From assembly GCA_016213625.1 (NCBI GenBank), contig JACQZZ010000013.1, positions 89,763 to 153,762 on the forward strand: a DNA stretch of 64,000 nucleotides, in the 5' to 3' direction. Shown here piece by piece: positions 24,665-34,092 of this stretch. The notes beneath the pieces are model-generated. The model worked only from the letters and a program-made list of their open reading frames with translations. It did not search any database and was not told the origin of the DNA. A program made the translations under genes and the position numbers. Each line of letters starts with the position of its first letter. Positions within the stretch are counted from its first letter, which is position 1. Origin of the DNA: Actinomycetota bacterium (lineage in GTDB: Bacteria > Actinomycetota > Acidimicrobiia > Acidimicrobiales > Ilumatobacteraceae).

Positions 24665-25569
24665 GCCGCGGCCTCGAGCTGCTCGTCGGCCGAGCCGCTG
24701 GGCGGTGACCAGCCAGCAAGAGTGTTGAGATGGTCGACCGCTCGCTGCGCATGTCCGCACGCGGCAACGAGTGCTCGCGAGTCACTCTGCAGGAGAGCCA
24801 ACCAGTCGGCGAGGTAGGCGGCGTGGTCCTCGCGAGTCGCCTGGGCCAGTTCGAACTGAGCACACCAGAAAGCCGCGCCCAACTCTGCGATGAGCTCTTC
24901 AGCGCCATAGGCGTGATCGCCGAACCTGCCCGAGAGGTCACGCCCGAGCCGGTCGGCGTGTCCCGTCCAGTGGGTGTGCTCGTGCGCCGAGGTCGAGTAG
25001 AAGTCACTCGGGCGGTCGAACTGCTCGAACGCTGGCAGGTGGATGGTGTCGAGAGATGGGACGTAGCACGCACGGTCTCCGCCGAGCAGCACTCGCGAGC
25101 CGATCGCCGAGAAGTAGGCGTCCGCAGCCGCCACGCGTTCGCGCTCGGGTCGATCGATGCGCGAGATGAGGACCCGGTCGCCACCCTCGACCTGCTCGGC
25201 CGCGAACACGGTGAACGTGCGAGCCAGCAGCGAGCGACTCGCCCGACCCGTCTCGTCCTCGCTCGTCACTTGGTCCTTGCGCTCGGTTGGCTTCCACAGG
25301 ACGACCTGCGTGCCACGCTCGCCGCGGCGAACCTGGCAGTTGTGCCGCTGCCAGCCGCGGTAGGTCGCCCAGGTCGAGGACCATCCGCGATCTGCCGCGG
25401 TCATCGCCAGAACGAGCGCGTTCCATCCGCGATACGGCCGCCCGTCGATGCTTCGCGGCGTGCCTGCTGCAGCGAGCTGCTGCCATGGCATCCGCCAGCC
25501 GCCCGCCCCTTCCTCGATCGCCGCCACCAGATCGGCGGTCACCTTCTCGAACAGATCATTTGCCGACAT
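24661..25569 (-). CDS. ardC: ArdC-type antirestriction protein
   Basis: 302 residues from the ATG at 25569. The N-terminal ssDNA-binding domain is clear (WRMPWQQLAAAGTPRSIDGRPYRGWNAL, read in pieces; WATYRGWQRHNCQVRRGERG). The C-terminal metalloprotease-like domain has SAHEHTHWTGH, with the HExxH zinc site, and the downstream YGAEELIAELGAAF glutamate ligand. ArdC proteins protect incoming single-stranded DNA from host type I restriction after conjugation, which fits this element. Repeat copy C ends 22 bases before the start codon, so control by that leader is likely. Confidence 0.88.
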   Translation of the reverse strand: MSANDLFEKVTADLVAAIEEGAGGWRMPWQQLAAAGTPRSIDGRPYRGWNALVLAMTAADRGWSSTWATYRGWQRHNCQVRRGERGTQVVLWKPTERKDQVTSEDETGRASRSLLARTFTVFAAEQVEGGDRVLISRIDRPERERVAAADAYFSAIGSRVLLGGDRACYVPSLDTIHLPAFEQFDRPSDFYSTSAHEHTHWTGHADRLGRDLSGRFGDHAYGAEELIAELGAAFWCAQFELAQATREDHAAYLADWLALLQSDSRALVAACGHAQRAVDHLNTLAGWSPPSGSADEQLEAAA

Positions 25570-25591
25570 CTCGACTCCCCCTTCGCAAGTG

Positions 25592-25726
25592 CGGGTTCGT
25601 CGTTACGGGATGCGGCGGCGACGAACGGCCGGTCAACCCGAAGGGCTTGGCCCCGAGCTTGCGAGGGGGCTTGACCGGCCGTGAGCGCCGACGCACCCAC
25701 TGCACCCGCCCGGAGGGCGGCAACGT
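25592..25726 (-). repeat. 135-bp structured repeat, copy C
   Basis: Third copy, about 93% identical to copy A and lacking any indel. The 11-bp central stem is the same as in A. It ends 22 bases before the ardC ATG and overlaps the expected promoter or leader of ardC. The rest of the 25570-25897 gap, between ardC and the divergent PIN-like gene, shows no further feature. Confidence 0.75.
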
Positions 25727-25897
25727 CCGGTTGTCCGCGGCAATCAGTGCTCGCCCCGTCCGCAGGGCCGGTCGCTGTCAGGTTGAACGTCACTTGTGCG
25801 CCCTGGAAACGACGACCGAGGTGCTGGCGTGACGTCGCCTCGTCACCAGCTGGCGGTTGCTGGGAATGGGGGCCGGGTCGCCGTTAGGTTCACCGTC

Positions 25898-26722
25898 GTG
25901 GCTAGGCCGAAGCGAGTGTTCCTTGACAACAACCTTTGGAACCTCCTGGCCGACAGCAGGTGTGCGTTCACGGTCGACGACCTTGTTGCCGCCTTCCGGT
26001 CTGGACGGCTTGAGATCGTCTCCACGATCGAATTGTTCGAGGAGGTTCTTGCGACTGCCCGTCGGAACCAGTCGAAATTCAAACGGATGCGTTCAGCGAT
26101 GGTGAAGCTGACCGGTGACCGCCTACTGCTGACGTTGCCGGAACGACACCGACTCGAACTGGCGAGCGGTGGCCTCTTGTCCGAGGCGACCCGCTATCAG
26201 CCAGCACGTGTGCGGCGGCAAGTATTTGCTCTCTCGCCTCGGTCGGTCGTGGCCAAATCGATCAACGATGAGGTCTATCAACGGAAGTTGGATCGCAAGG
26301 GGATCGACGCAGCGATGACCAGGGATGTATTGGACGCTCTGTCAGCGACCGGCCGCAAGCTCAAAGACGTCGGCAGGTTCGTCACCGCCGAGACGGTTCG
26401 GGAGAACGCGATCGACACGATCCGTGATGGCCCCAGCTTTGGCCTTCCCGTCATCCCAGATGACTCTGTCTCATTTGAACGGGTTCCCTCGCTGTGGCTG
26501 AGCAAGGGTGTTGAGGCGGCTCGCCTCACCCGCACTGCGGGCGAAGGCCGGGCGGTTAGAGCGTCTGACAATCATGATCGATTGCACGCCGCCGCGGGCG
26601 CGTACTTCGAGGTGCTCGTCACCGACGACGACGAGTTCCGGCGCACTCTGGCCCTTGTGCCGGACCTACCGTGCGTTGTCATGACCCCCGAGGAGTTCGA
26701 CGCCTGGCTCTCCAAGGAGTAG
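25898..26722 (+). CDS. PIN-like domain protein
   Basis: 274 residues from a GTG at 25898; longer starts read into intergenic sequence. The pattern of acidic residues fits a PIN nuclease: RVFLDNNLWNLL at the N-terminus, STIELFEEVL, ASDNHDRLHAAAGAYFEVLVTDDDEF near the C-terminus. The insert between residues 60 and 190 is helical and basic (SKFKRMRSAMVKL, KAINDEVYQRKLDRKG-like). It is a single gene without an obvious antitoxin next to it; the convergent gene at 26795 is a second PIN-like protein. A defence or toxin-type RNase role is inferred. Confidence 0.5.
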   Translation: MARPKRVFLDNNLWNLLADSRCAFTVDDLVAAFRSGRLEIVSTIELFEEVLATARRNQSKFKRMRSAMVKLTGDRLLLTLPERHRLELASGGLLSEATRYQPARVRRQVFALSPRSVVAKSINDEVYQRKLDRKGIDAAMTRDVLDALSATGRKLKDVGRFVTAETVRENAIDTIRDGPSFGLPVIPDDSVSFERVPSLWLSKGVEAARLTRTAGEGRAVRASDNHDRLHAAAGAYFEVLVTDDDEFRRTLALVPDLPCVVMTPEEFDAWLSKE

Positions 26723-26794
26723 CTGTGTCCGCAGGAAGTTGTGTCAGCCGGCGATGACGTGGCGCGTCTTGAGTCGTCGTTCTGTCAGGTCCGA

Positions 26795-27829
26795 TCAGCA
26801 CTCGCTGGCTCGTGTTGGCAACATCGTCGCCCCGAGCTGCCAATGGTGTCGGGTCACCTCGACGAAGCACGGCATTGCACGCACGGTCTCTCGGATCTTG
26901 GTCTCCGACGGCGGTGGATTCGGGCGACGCTGCTCGAGCATCGTTCGCCTGATAGCCGGAACCGTCATGGGGCCCGAACAGGTGGCCAGTACCGCAGCAA
27001 TGTGGCACTCCAACGGTGGACTCTCGAACGCGTCGATCGCGGCGGATGCAAGCTCGGCCTTCGCTGCCTCGCCAGCCAGCAAGACCTCGCTAACTGCGGC
27101 AACAGCAACTCCCAGCCCCTTGCCGACTTTGGCCCGCCGAGCGGGATCAGCCACAACCCATGCGGTCAGAACGGCGATCAGTGACCAGCCTGCGAGTTTC
27201 GGGAGCCCCAGATGTCGTGCGGCTGCTTCGACCGCTGCGTTCATCGAGAGGGCCGTCAGTGTTCCCGTGAACTCGATGCTCTGCGGGACAGCCCCTGCCA
27301 ATTCGAGGGCTTTGACGGCGGCAAGAACCGGTGACAGATCTGGCGGTGCGATTCTTGGCCGCCGAAGGTCCCGGTCGTGCGAATACACGACACATTCTGT
27401 GAGTGCGAGCAGGGCGGCGAGCTGGCCGGTGGGCTTGTCTTTCGCATCGAACGTCGCGACCGCGAGTGCCATGTGGCTGTCCATCAGAACGCCTGTCACG
27501 TCGACAAAGCGGATCGAACGCAAATACTCGGCCTCGAACACTTGACGAAACGTCGCCGCGTGCGTGGGCCACCCCTGCTCCATCGATTGTGCGCACAGCT
27601 TGTGGAACTTGTCGGGAAAGAAGAGGGGATCCTCCTGGTACATCTCGATGAGGACGTGCGTCGACGCGTACCAGGGTGCTGGGCGACCGCCGAGTCTGCT
27701 GGTGAACACAGAGTCGAGCGCCGATCCGCGCACGCGAGCCTTCAAGTCGTTCATCAGGGCGTCGGTGTCGATGACCCCGATGCGCCGTCCCTGAGAAGTC
27801 GTGACCTTGGGCGGGCGTGGCGTCTTCAT
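26795..27829 (-). CDS. PIN-like nuclease with C-terminal helical/wHTH region
   Basis: 344 residues from the ATG at 27829. The N-terminal 150 residues look like a PIN domain: IGVIDTDALMNDL, STHVLIEMYQED, DSHMALAVATFDAKD and VVYSHDRDLRRP, giving the spaced acidic residues. A hydrophobic/Ala-rich middle follows, which could include membrane-associated helices (LIAVLTAWVV, LGVAVAAVSEVLLAG). The C-terminus (TVPAIRRTMLEQ, SETKIRETVRAMPCF) resembles a winged helix. It is convergent with the other PIN-like gene and sits beside hsdR. A defence-associated nuclease is likely but not proven. Confidence 0.55.
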   Translation of the reverse strand: MKTPRPPKVTTSQGRRIGVIDTDALMNDLKARVRGSALDSVFTSRLGGRPAPWYASTHVLIEMYQEDPLFFPDKFHKLCAQSMEQGWPTHAATFRQVFEAEYLRSIRFVDVTGVLMDSHMALAVATFDAKDKPTGQLAALLALTECVVYSHDRDLRRPRIAPPDLSPVLAAVKALELAGAVPQSIEFTGTLTALSMNAAVEAAARHLGLPKLAGWSLIAVLTAWVVADPARRAKVGKGLGVAVAAVSEVLLAGEAAKAELASAAIDAFESPPLECHIAAVLATCSGPMTVPAIRRTMLEQRRPNPPPSETKIRETVRAMPCFVEVTRHHWQLGATMLPTRASEC

Positions 27830-27897
27830 GTCGAAAGTATGGACGGACCGCCGGGTACGGCGGCCCGAGAATCGCTTGGGGGTGAGACTCGTCTGGT

Positions 27898-30800
27898 TCA
27901 GTCGGTTTCCGCGACCCACTCGTACAGAAGCGCTCCAACGAGGCGGACGATTTCCGCGCGCGTGCCGCTGTCGGAGTAGAAGACGTCGGCCATCTGGTTG
28001 TGGGCACCATTGTTGTCGGAGACCGCATCGAGCACCCCGTCCGTCAGGTGAGGCGACTCGAGGAATTGCTTCTTCGTGTTCACACGCGCTTGCCCGACCA
28101 AGGTCGCATCGCCGAGAAGCGTGTTCAGCAAGCCCTCCACAAACGTCTGCTTCTGACCGGCCGTGAACGCCTCGTCGCCGAAGAGGTCGTTTAGCCGGTC
28201 GATCACCTCCTGGAGCGCGACCATCTTCGGCTCCCGTCGAGCACCTGACCCGGCGCCAGTAATGCCTCTCAGCCCGACATCGGCATCGACGCCGAGCTTG
28301 ATGTCGGCGGCACCGCGATCGATCTGTGCGACGTTCCGTAACGCCACGTCTCCCAAGTCGATCTCGGTCTGTGAACTGCCCGGACGAATCACGCGCTCAA
28401 GAAGCCGGTAGAAGTTCGCCCGCTTCTCCATCTCGGCGCCGTAATCGATGACCTGTGAGATGAAGTCGTACACCCGCACAAACGCCGCGACGTCGTTGCG
28501 AAACAATTCCAACTTCGCGAGCTCGGTGCGGTCGCTGTCCGACTCGGCCTGACGGTAAGCGGCCAGGAACCGTCGTTGCGCCGGCTGCACCGCAGCAGCA
28601 AGCGCGTTATTCCCGCCCCCCTTTCCGCGCGCCCCCGCAACCCAAGCCACGGCCGCCTGATCGATCTCTGCTTGTGTGTAGAGGTTCGACTGATCGAGTT
28701 TGGCGGCGATGTCGTTGACGACGTTCGGATCGGTCTCGATTTCGATCCACGCGTCCTTGAAGTACGGCTCGAACGCAGAGCGGATCTCGGCGGCGTCGTT
28801 AACGAAGTCGAGCACCATCGTGGTGTCCTTCACCTTCCCGGACGGCGTGACATAGGTGCGGTTCAAGCGGGACAGGGTCTGCACCGCGGCCACACCAGCC
28901 AGCCGTTTGAACACATACATCGCCGACAGCAACGGTTGATCGAACCCGGTCTGGAACTTGTTCGCCACGAGCATGATCTGGAACTCGCCCGACGCGAACG
29001 CCGAGGGCAAGTCCCGTCCACGAAGGTTCGTGTTCATCGACGCCTCAGTGAACGCGTTCGGCCCCGACTCGGGATCATCCACGGAACCTGAGAACGCGAC
29101 GAGCGTCCCGATCTCGTAGCCCCGGTCCGCGATGTAACGGTCGATCTCCAACTTGTACCGCACCGCCGCCTTCCGCGAATCGGTGACCACCATCGCCTTC
29201 GCGTGCCCCTCGAGAAGGTGGGCGACGTTCGCTCGGTAGTGCTCGACGACGATCCCGACTCGTTGAGCGATGTTCGTCGGATGCAGCGCCACCCACCGCA
29301 CCAGACCCTTGGTCGCGGCGGCTTGGTCGACGAGCTCGTCACCGTGCTCGGTGCGCTGTGCGATCTGGAAGGCGAGGGCGTACGTCTGATAGCCGCGCAG
29401 TACGTCGAGAATGAACCGTTCCTCGATCGCCTGCTTCATTGTGTAGACGTGGAATGGGACCGGCTTGCCGTCGCCGCCGGGTCGTCCGAACAGCTCCAAC
29501 GTCTTCGCCTTCGGTGTGGCGGTGAACGCGTAGTACGAGATGTTCGACGAATCCGCTCGCGCCGCCGTCTCCGCGGCGAGCACCGCTTCGATATCGATCT
29601 CTCCGCCGTCCTCAACGTCGGCGAGCTCCTCAGTCGTGAGGACCGCCTTGAGTTTCGAGGCCGTTTGCCCTGTCTGGGAGGAGTGCGCTTCGTCTGCGAT
29701 CACAGCGAAGCGTTTGCCGGCGAGACCCTTGTGCTTGCGGATCGCTTCCATGGCGTGAGGGAAAGTCTGGATCGTCACCACGACGATTCGAGTGCCCTTC
29801 ACGAGTTCGTTGGCGAGGACCGTGGACTTCGACGCGCCCTCACCCGCGTTGCGGATCGCGGCGTCGTCGACCGTGGAGATGTAGCCGGCGCCCGGCTCGA
29901 TCTGCCGGATCGCCTGCTGCAGTTGCGAGTCGAGCACCGTACGATCAGTGATCACGATGACCGTGTCGAACACCGGATCGTTGTTGTCGTCGTGAAGCTT
30001 CGACAACCGGTGCGCGGTCCACGAAATCGACCCCGTCTTGCCGGAGCCGGCCGAGTGCTGCACGAGGTATCGATTCCCGGGCCCTTCGGAGCGACTGCTC
30101 TCGACGAGTCTCGTGACGACATCCCACTGGTGAAGCCTCGGGAAGATGAGCGTGGTGTCGGTCGACTTCACGGCAGAGATCGGGTCGACGGTCGTCTCCG
30201 TGGTGACGAACACGAACTTGCCGATGATGTCGAGCCAGTTGTCGCGGGCCAGCACCCGCTCCCACAGGTAGGCGGTCGCCGAGCCTTTCGGGTTGACCGG
30301 GTTGCCTGCCCCGCCGCCGACGCCGAGGTTGAACGGCAGGAACCGGGTTGTCGGCCCGCGCAACTTGGTGGTCATGTACACGTCGGTGTTTGACACGGCG
30401 AAGTGGACAAGCGCACCAGAGATCGGCGTCAATAGCGGCTCATTACGCGGATCTCGGTCGTGCTGGTATTGGCGGATCGCATCCTGGACGGACTGCGTGA
30501 AGTCAGTCTTCAGCTCGGCGGTCGCAACGGGGATGCCGTTCACGAAGAACACCAAGTCGATGGAGTTTCCGTTCGTCTTCGAGTAGTGCACCTGGCGCAT
30601 CACGCGCAGCCGAACGCTGGCGTACCGCTCGCCTGTCGCGGAGTTAAGCGAGTTCTCCGGCCGGAACTGCGCCATCGAGAGCCGGGCATTGATATGAGAG
30701 AAGCCCTTGCGGAGTACCGTCACGGTACCGCCACCATGATCGTGAGGCGTGTCCAGGGCTGCCCGCAACCGGGCCAACAGCTGAGCTCGCTGCTTCGCCT

Positions 30801-30993
30801 CTCCGGCCGTCCCCAGCTTCACCACCTTCATCAGCTCGTCCGGCTGGGTGGACTCCAACCACCCGACCACGTCGCTCGCGAACAGCGCCAAGTCGCTGTC
30901 GTAGCCGGCATCCGTCGGCGAGTACAGCCACCCGTGTGCTGCAAGGTGATCGCACAGCTCCGTCTCGAACTGCAGCTCGTGGAAGTCACTCAC
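27898..30993 (-). CDS. hsdR: Type I restriction enzyme, R subunit
   Basis: 1031 residues, a usual HsdR length. The N-terminal nuclease has IDLVFFVNGIPVATAELK with the Asp...Glu-x-Lys catalytic set at about residues 135-150. The translocase follows, with Walker A HSAGSGKTGSI at about residue 312 and the DEAH box VIADEAHSS at about residue 430, then RecA-like motifs through TLSRLNRTY. It cuts and translocates unmodified DNA together with HsdM and HsdS. Its ATG overlaps the hsdS stop by four bases. The operon order is RHH-hsdM-hsdS-hsdR. Confidence 0.95.
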   Translation of the reverse strand: MSDFHELQFETELCDHLAAHGWLYSPTDAGYDSDLALFASDVVGWLESTQPDELMKVVKLGTAGEAKQRAQLLARLRAALDTPHDHGGGTVTVLRKGFSHINARLSMAQFRPENSLNSATGERYASVRLRVMRQVHYSKTNGNSIDLVFFVNGIPVATAELKTDFTQSVQDAIRQYQHDRDPRNEPLLTPISGALVHFAVSNTDVYMTTKLRGPTTRFLPFNLGVGGGAGNPVNPKGSATAYLWERVLARDNWLDIIGKFVFVTTETTVDPISAVKSTDTTLIFPRLHQWDVVTRLVESSRSEGPGNRYLVQHSAGSGKTGSISWTAHRLSKLHDDNNDPVFDTVIVITDRTVLDSQLQQAIRQIEPGAGYISTVDDAAIRNAGEGASKSTVLANELVKGTRIVVVTIQTFPHAMEAIRKHKGLAGKRFAVIADEAHSSQTGQTASKLKAVLTTEELADVEDGGEIDIEAVLAAETAARADSSNISYYAFTATPKAKTLELFGRPGGDGKPVPFHVYTMKQAIEERFILDVLRGYQTYALAFQIAQRTEHGDELVDQAAATKGLVRWVALHPTNIAQRVGIVVEHYRANVAHLLEGHAKAMVVTDSRKAAVRYKLEIDRYIADRGYEIGTLVAFSGSVDDPESGPNAFTEASMNTNLRGRDLPSAFASGEFQIMLVANKFQTGFDQPLLSAMYVFKRLAGVAAVQTLSRLNRTYVTPSGKVKDTTMVLDFVNDAAEIRSAFEPYFKDAWIEIETDPNVVNDIAAKLDQSNLYTQAEIDQAAVAWVAGARGKGGGNNALAAAVQPAQRRFLAAYRQAESDSDRTELAKLELFRNDVAAFVRVYDFISQVIDYGAEMEKRANFYRLLERVIRPGSSQTEIDLGDVALRNVAQIDRGAADIKLGVDADVGLRGITGAGSGARREPKMVALQEVIDRLNDLFGDEAFTAGQKQTFVEGLLNTLLGDATLVGQARVNTKKQFLESPHLTDGVLDAVSDNNGAHNQMADVFYSDSGTRAEIVRLVGALLYEWVAETD

Positions 30994-32255
30994 GCCGCAC
31001 CCTGAACATCGATCTGGCCGGTAACTGCCGCCGCGACTAGAGCTCCACGGCGCTCTTTCGCCAACACGACGAAATGCTCCGCCTTCTGGATCAGCGCGTC
31101 GATTCTTGACGTCTCGTTTCGGAAGAGGTCAACACTAGCCTTCTGCTCGTCGAGACCTGGCGCATCGATCTCGATATCAACCAGGTCTGAGAAGTTGATG
31201 CGTGGCGTTCGCACGCTACCCGATTCGATGTTTCCGATACCCCGAACACGGGACGCCATTTCGCTGACAAAGGCCGGAGTACGCATGATGGCTGCGAGCC
31301 ATCCCGATGCGAGGTTTTCGTGAGTTCTGAGCACCAAGTAGTCGGGACTGGTAAGGCCCGGCTGAGGCGCTACGCCGAGTGCGCCTTGGAACGCACGCAT
31401 GCGGTTCACGACGATGTCCCCTCGGTTAACGACTTTGTAGGTGCTCAGATCGTCGGAGCGGGGCTCGTCATCGGAAATCTCACTGCGCGGACGCACTCCC
31501 CAGCTGATCGAGACGGACAGCAACGGAAGGTCTCTCCAGCGTTCGCCGGCGCGCTCGTCTACGGCGTCGACGTACCACTTCAACCGTCTGCCGGAGCCTA
31601 CGGCGGGCCCCAGCACCTTGCTCGAAACAGCAGTCGCTCGCTCTCGAAGCGTCTCGATCAGAAGGATCTGCTTGTCGATCACCTGATCGATCTGGGCCGT
31701 TTCCGCGTCGAGGAAGTCCGCGATCCTTCGTTGTTCATCCAGCGGGGGCAGGAGCCATGGCGCGTCCGCGAGCTCTTCACGGTTGATCTTCGGCATCTTC
31801 ACTCTCATCGCGATCGAGCTCGCATAGTCAGAAAAGAGCTTCGACAGGATGAAGTTCAACGCGTAGCGGACGTCGACCTCGGGCACCGGAGTCATCGCGT
31901 ACATGTCGGCGCTGCACAGGCAGTCCTCGACGGCGATCGCCGCCTTGTTCAGGGCCGGGCGGATCTTCGAGTACAAAATCTGACCGGCGGCAGCCACGTA
32001 CTTCCCGCTGTCAGCGCTCTGGTCGCGAGCTGTCTCTCGCCCGATAATTCGTCCCGTGTCAGGCTCTATGTGATTCGGCGAGACGAGAACCATGCTTGCC
32101 CACGGTTCCTCCCGCGGATCGATCTGACCGCCGTTGATCATCATGACGCGACGGAACTTCGTCGCCGTCCAGCCAGCTGGCACCGACCCAACCAATGGGT
32201 CCGCCCCAGCTTGCCGTTCTGCGACCGAGCGGTCGGTAGTCAAGTCCGTCACCAC
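30990..32255 (-). CDS. hsdS: Type I restriction-modification specificity subunit
   Basis: 421 residues from a GTG at 32255. Two target-recognition domains are each followed by a helical spacer: LPPLDEQRRIADFLDAETAQID at about residues 175-195 and the second copy around APGLDEQKASVDLFRNETSRID near residue 380 (quoted in part). This is the two-TRD structure that recognises a bipartite DNA site. It overlaps hsdR and follows hsdM after 73 bases without a feature. The recognised sequence cannot be read from the protein by eye. Confidence 0.92.
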   Translation of the reverse strand: MVTDLTTDRSVAERQAGADPLVGSVPAGWTATKFRRVMMINGGQIDPREEPWASMVLVSPNHIEPDTGRIIGRETARDQSADSGKYVAAAGQILYSKIRPALNKAAIAVEDCLCSADMYAMTPVPEVDVRYALNFILSKLFSDYASSIAMRVKMPKINREELADAPWLLPPLDEQRRIADFLDAETAQIDQVIDKQILLIETLRERATAVSSKVLGPAVGSGRRLKWYVDAVDERAGERWRDLPLLSVSISWGVRPRSEISDDEPRSDDLSTYKVVNRGDIVVNRMRAFQGALGVAPQPGLTSPDYLVLRTHENLASGWLAAIMRTPAFVSEMASRVRGIGNIESGSVRTPRINFSDLVDIEIDAPGLDEQKASVDLFRNETSRIDALIQKAEHFVVLAKERRGALVAAAVTGQIDVQGAA

Positions 32256-32328
32256 TGCCGGACCCCTCTCGTCGACCTTGACAGTCCACTGATCTCATTG
32301 CCCTGGGACGTCCAAAACCAACGGCCGC

Positions 32329-34092
32329 TCACTTCTCCACCTCGCGGAGCAACGCAATGATCTCGCCAGCGAGCTGGTTGAGGTCCGCATCGATCTCGCT
32401 GAGTGGGCGCGGAGGGACGTATTTGTAGAAGTAGCGGGTCAGCGGGATCTCGTAACCGACCCGTGTCTTCCTGTAGTCGATCCACGCATCCGGAACGTGC
32501 GGCAGCACCTCGCGTTCGAAGTACGCCTTGATCGTCGCTTCGACTGGGACAGCTGCATCCAGATCGAACGGGACGTTCTCAGTGTCCCGGAGCCGCGGGT
32601 CCGGCTTCGGTTTGACCTTCCGATCTGCTGTTGAGACGCCGTCGCCGTGGAGCGGACGTTCGACGGTAATCGTGTAGTAGCCGAAGGCCCGACTGTCGAA
32701 CACTTTGGAAAATTCGAGGTTTTCGGTCGCCTGCTCGTCGAAGTCGGAGTACATCCGCAGGATGCGGGCACGGCTCGAGTCGTCGATCTTGCGGTTCTTG
32801 TTGCCGAGGTTCTTGCTGAGCTTCGTGTAGAACGTCGTGGCGTCGATCAGTTGAACCTTGCCTCGCCGCTCTACGGGTTTTGTGTTGTCGAGCAACCAGA
32901 TGTAAGTGGCGATCCCGGTGTTGTAGAACATGTTGGTGGGCAAGGCGACGATCGTGTCAACGAGGTCGGACTCCAGCAGCCAGCGGCGGATCTCTGACTC
33001 GCCGGACTCGGCAGCGCCGTTGAATAACGGTGAGCCATTCAACACGATTGCAGCCCGGCCACCGCCGTCGCGTTCGGGTCGCATCTTCGACGCCAGGTGC
33101 GACAGGAAGAGCATCTGGCCGTCACTGATCTTTGGCAGCCCGGCACCGAACCGGCCCGCCTTGCCGGTGGCGGCTCGTTCCTTCTTCACCGCCGCCTCTG
33201 ACGCCTTCCAGTCGACGCCGTACGGTGGGTTCGAGAGGCAGTAGTCGAACGTCTTCCCAGCGAACTTGTCGTTGGCGAGGGTGTCGCCCATCTGGATGTT
33301 CGAGGCGTCCTGACCCTTCACGATCATGTCGGACTTGCAGATCGCGTACGACTGATCGTTGATCTCCTGGCCGTACAGCACCATGGTCGCCGTTGGGTTC
33401 TGTCGAAGTAGATGCTCTTCAGCAAGCGACAGCATTCCTCCGGTGCCGGCCGTCGGGTCGTACACCGAGCGAATCACGTCGGGTTTGGTGAGTGCCTCGC
33501 TGTCCTCGGCGAACAGCAGGTCGACCATCAGTCTGATCGCGTCACGAGGTGTGTAGTGCTCGCCGGCCTCTTCGTTCGATGCCTCAGCGAACTTGCGGAT
33601 CAGTTCCTCGAACAGATCGCCCATTGCTGCGTTCGGGACAGTGTCGGGGTGGAGGTCCACATCGGCGAACTGCTTGACGACGAGGTAGAGCCGGTCCTTC
33701 TCGGCGAGCGTGGCGATCTCATTTTCAAACTTGAACCTGCTGAAGACGTCAACGTTCGAGGAGAAACGACTGATGTAGTCGATCAGGTTGTCGGCGAGGC
33801 CGTCGGGGTCCGCCAGCAACCGGTCGAAGTCGTATTCCGACGCGCAGTAGAAACGCAGGTCGGTCTGTTTGCGGATCTGACGTGCCAACAGGTCCGGGTT
33901 ATCGGTCTTCTCTGCGAGCTTTCGCATGACGGGTCGATGTTCGGCCATCACGGCGTCGAGCCGTCGCAGGATTGTCATAGGCAGGATCACGCTGCCGTAC
34001 TGGTGTGGTTTGTAGACCCCTCGAAGCTGGTCGGCAATCTGCCAGATGAAGTTCGCCAGGTTGACCGGGCGCACGGGGCTGCTGGCTGACAT
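32329..34092 (-). CDS. hsdM: Type I DNA methyltransferase, M subunit
   Basis: 587 residues from the ATG at 34092, which overlaps the stop of the RHH gene (TGATG). An N-terminal helical HsdM domain (FIWQIADQLRGVYKP) precedes the methyltransferase, with the SAM-binding VYDPTAGTGGML at about residue 212 and the catalytic CLSNPPYGVDW at about residue 289, typical of an N6-adenine methylase. It both protects the element DNA and forms the restriction complex. A longer upstream frame is rejected because it reads through the RHH gene. Confidence 0.94.
   Translation of the reverse strand: MSASSPVRPVNLANFIWQIADQLRGVYKPHQYGSVILPMTILRRLDAVMAEHRPVMRKLAEKTDNPDLLARQIRKQTDLRFYCASEYDFDRLLADPDGLADNLIDYISRFSSNVDVFSRFKFENEIATLAEKDRLYLVVKQFADVDLHPDTVPNAAMGDLFEELIRKFAEASNEEAGEHYTPRDAIRLMVDLLFAEDSEALTKPDVIRSVYDPTAGTGGMLSLAEEHLLRQNPTATMVLYGQEINDQSYAICKSDMIVKGQDASNIQMGDTLANDKFAGKTFDYCLSNPPYGVDWKASEAAVKKERAATGKAGRFGAGLPKISDGQMLFLSHLASKMRPERDGGGRAAIVLNGSPLFNGAAESGESEIRRWLLESDLVDTIVALPTNMFYNTGIATYIWLLDNTKPVERRGKVQLIDATTFYTKLSKNLGNKNRKIDDSSRARILRMYSDFDEQATENLEFSKVFDSRAFGYYTITVERPLHGDGVSTADRKVKPKPDPRLRDTENVPFDLDAAVPVEATIKAYFEREVLPHVPDAWIDYRKTRVGYEIPLTRYFYKYVPPRPLSEIDADLNQLAGEIIALLREVEK

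Noticed and set aside
29203..30393. 396-residue plus-strand frame
   Set aside because: Antisense to hsdR, whose catalytic motifs are intact.
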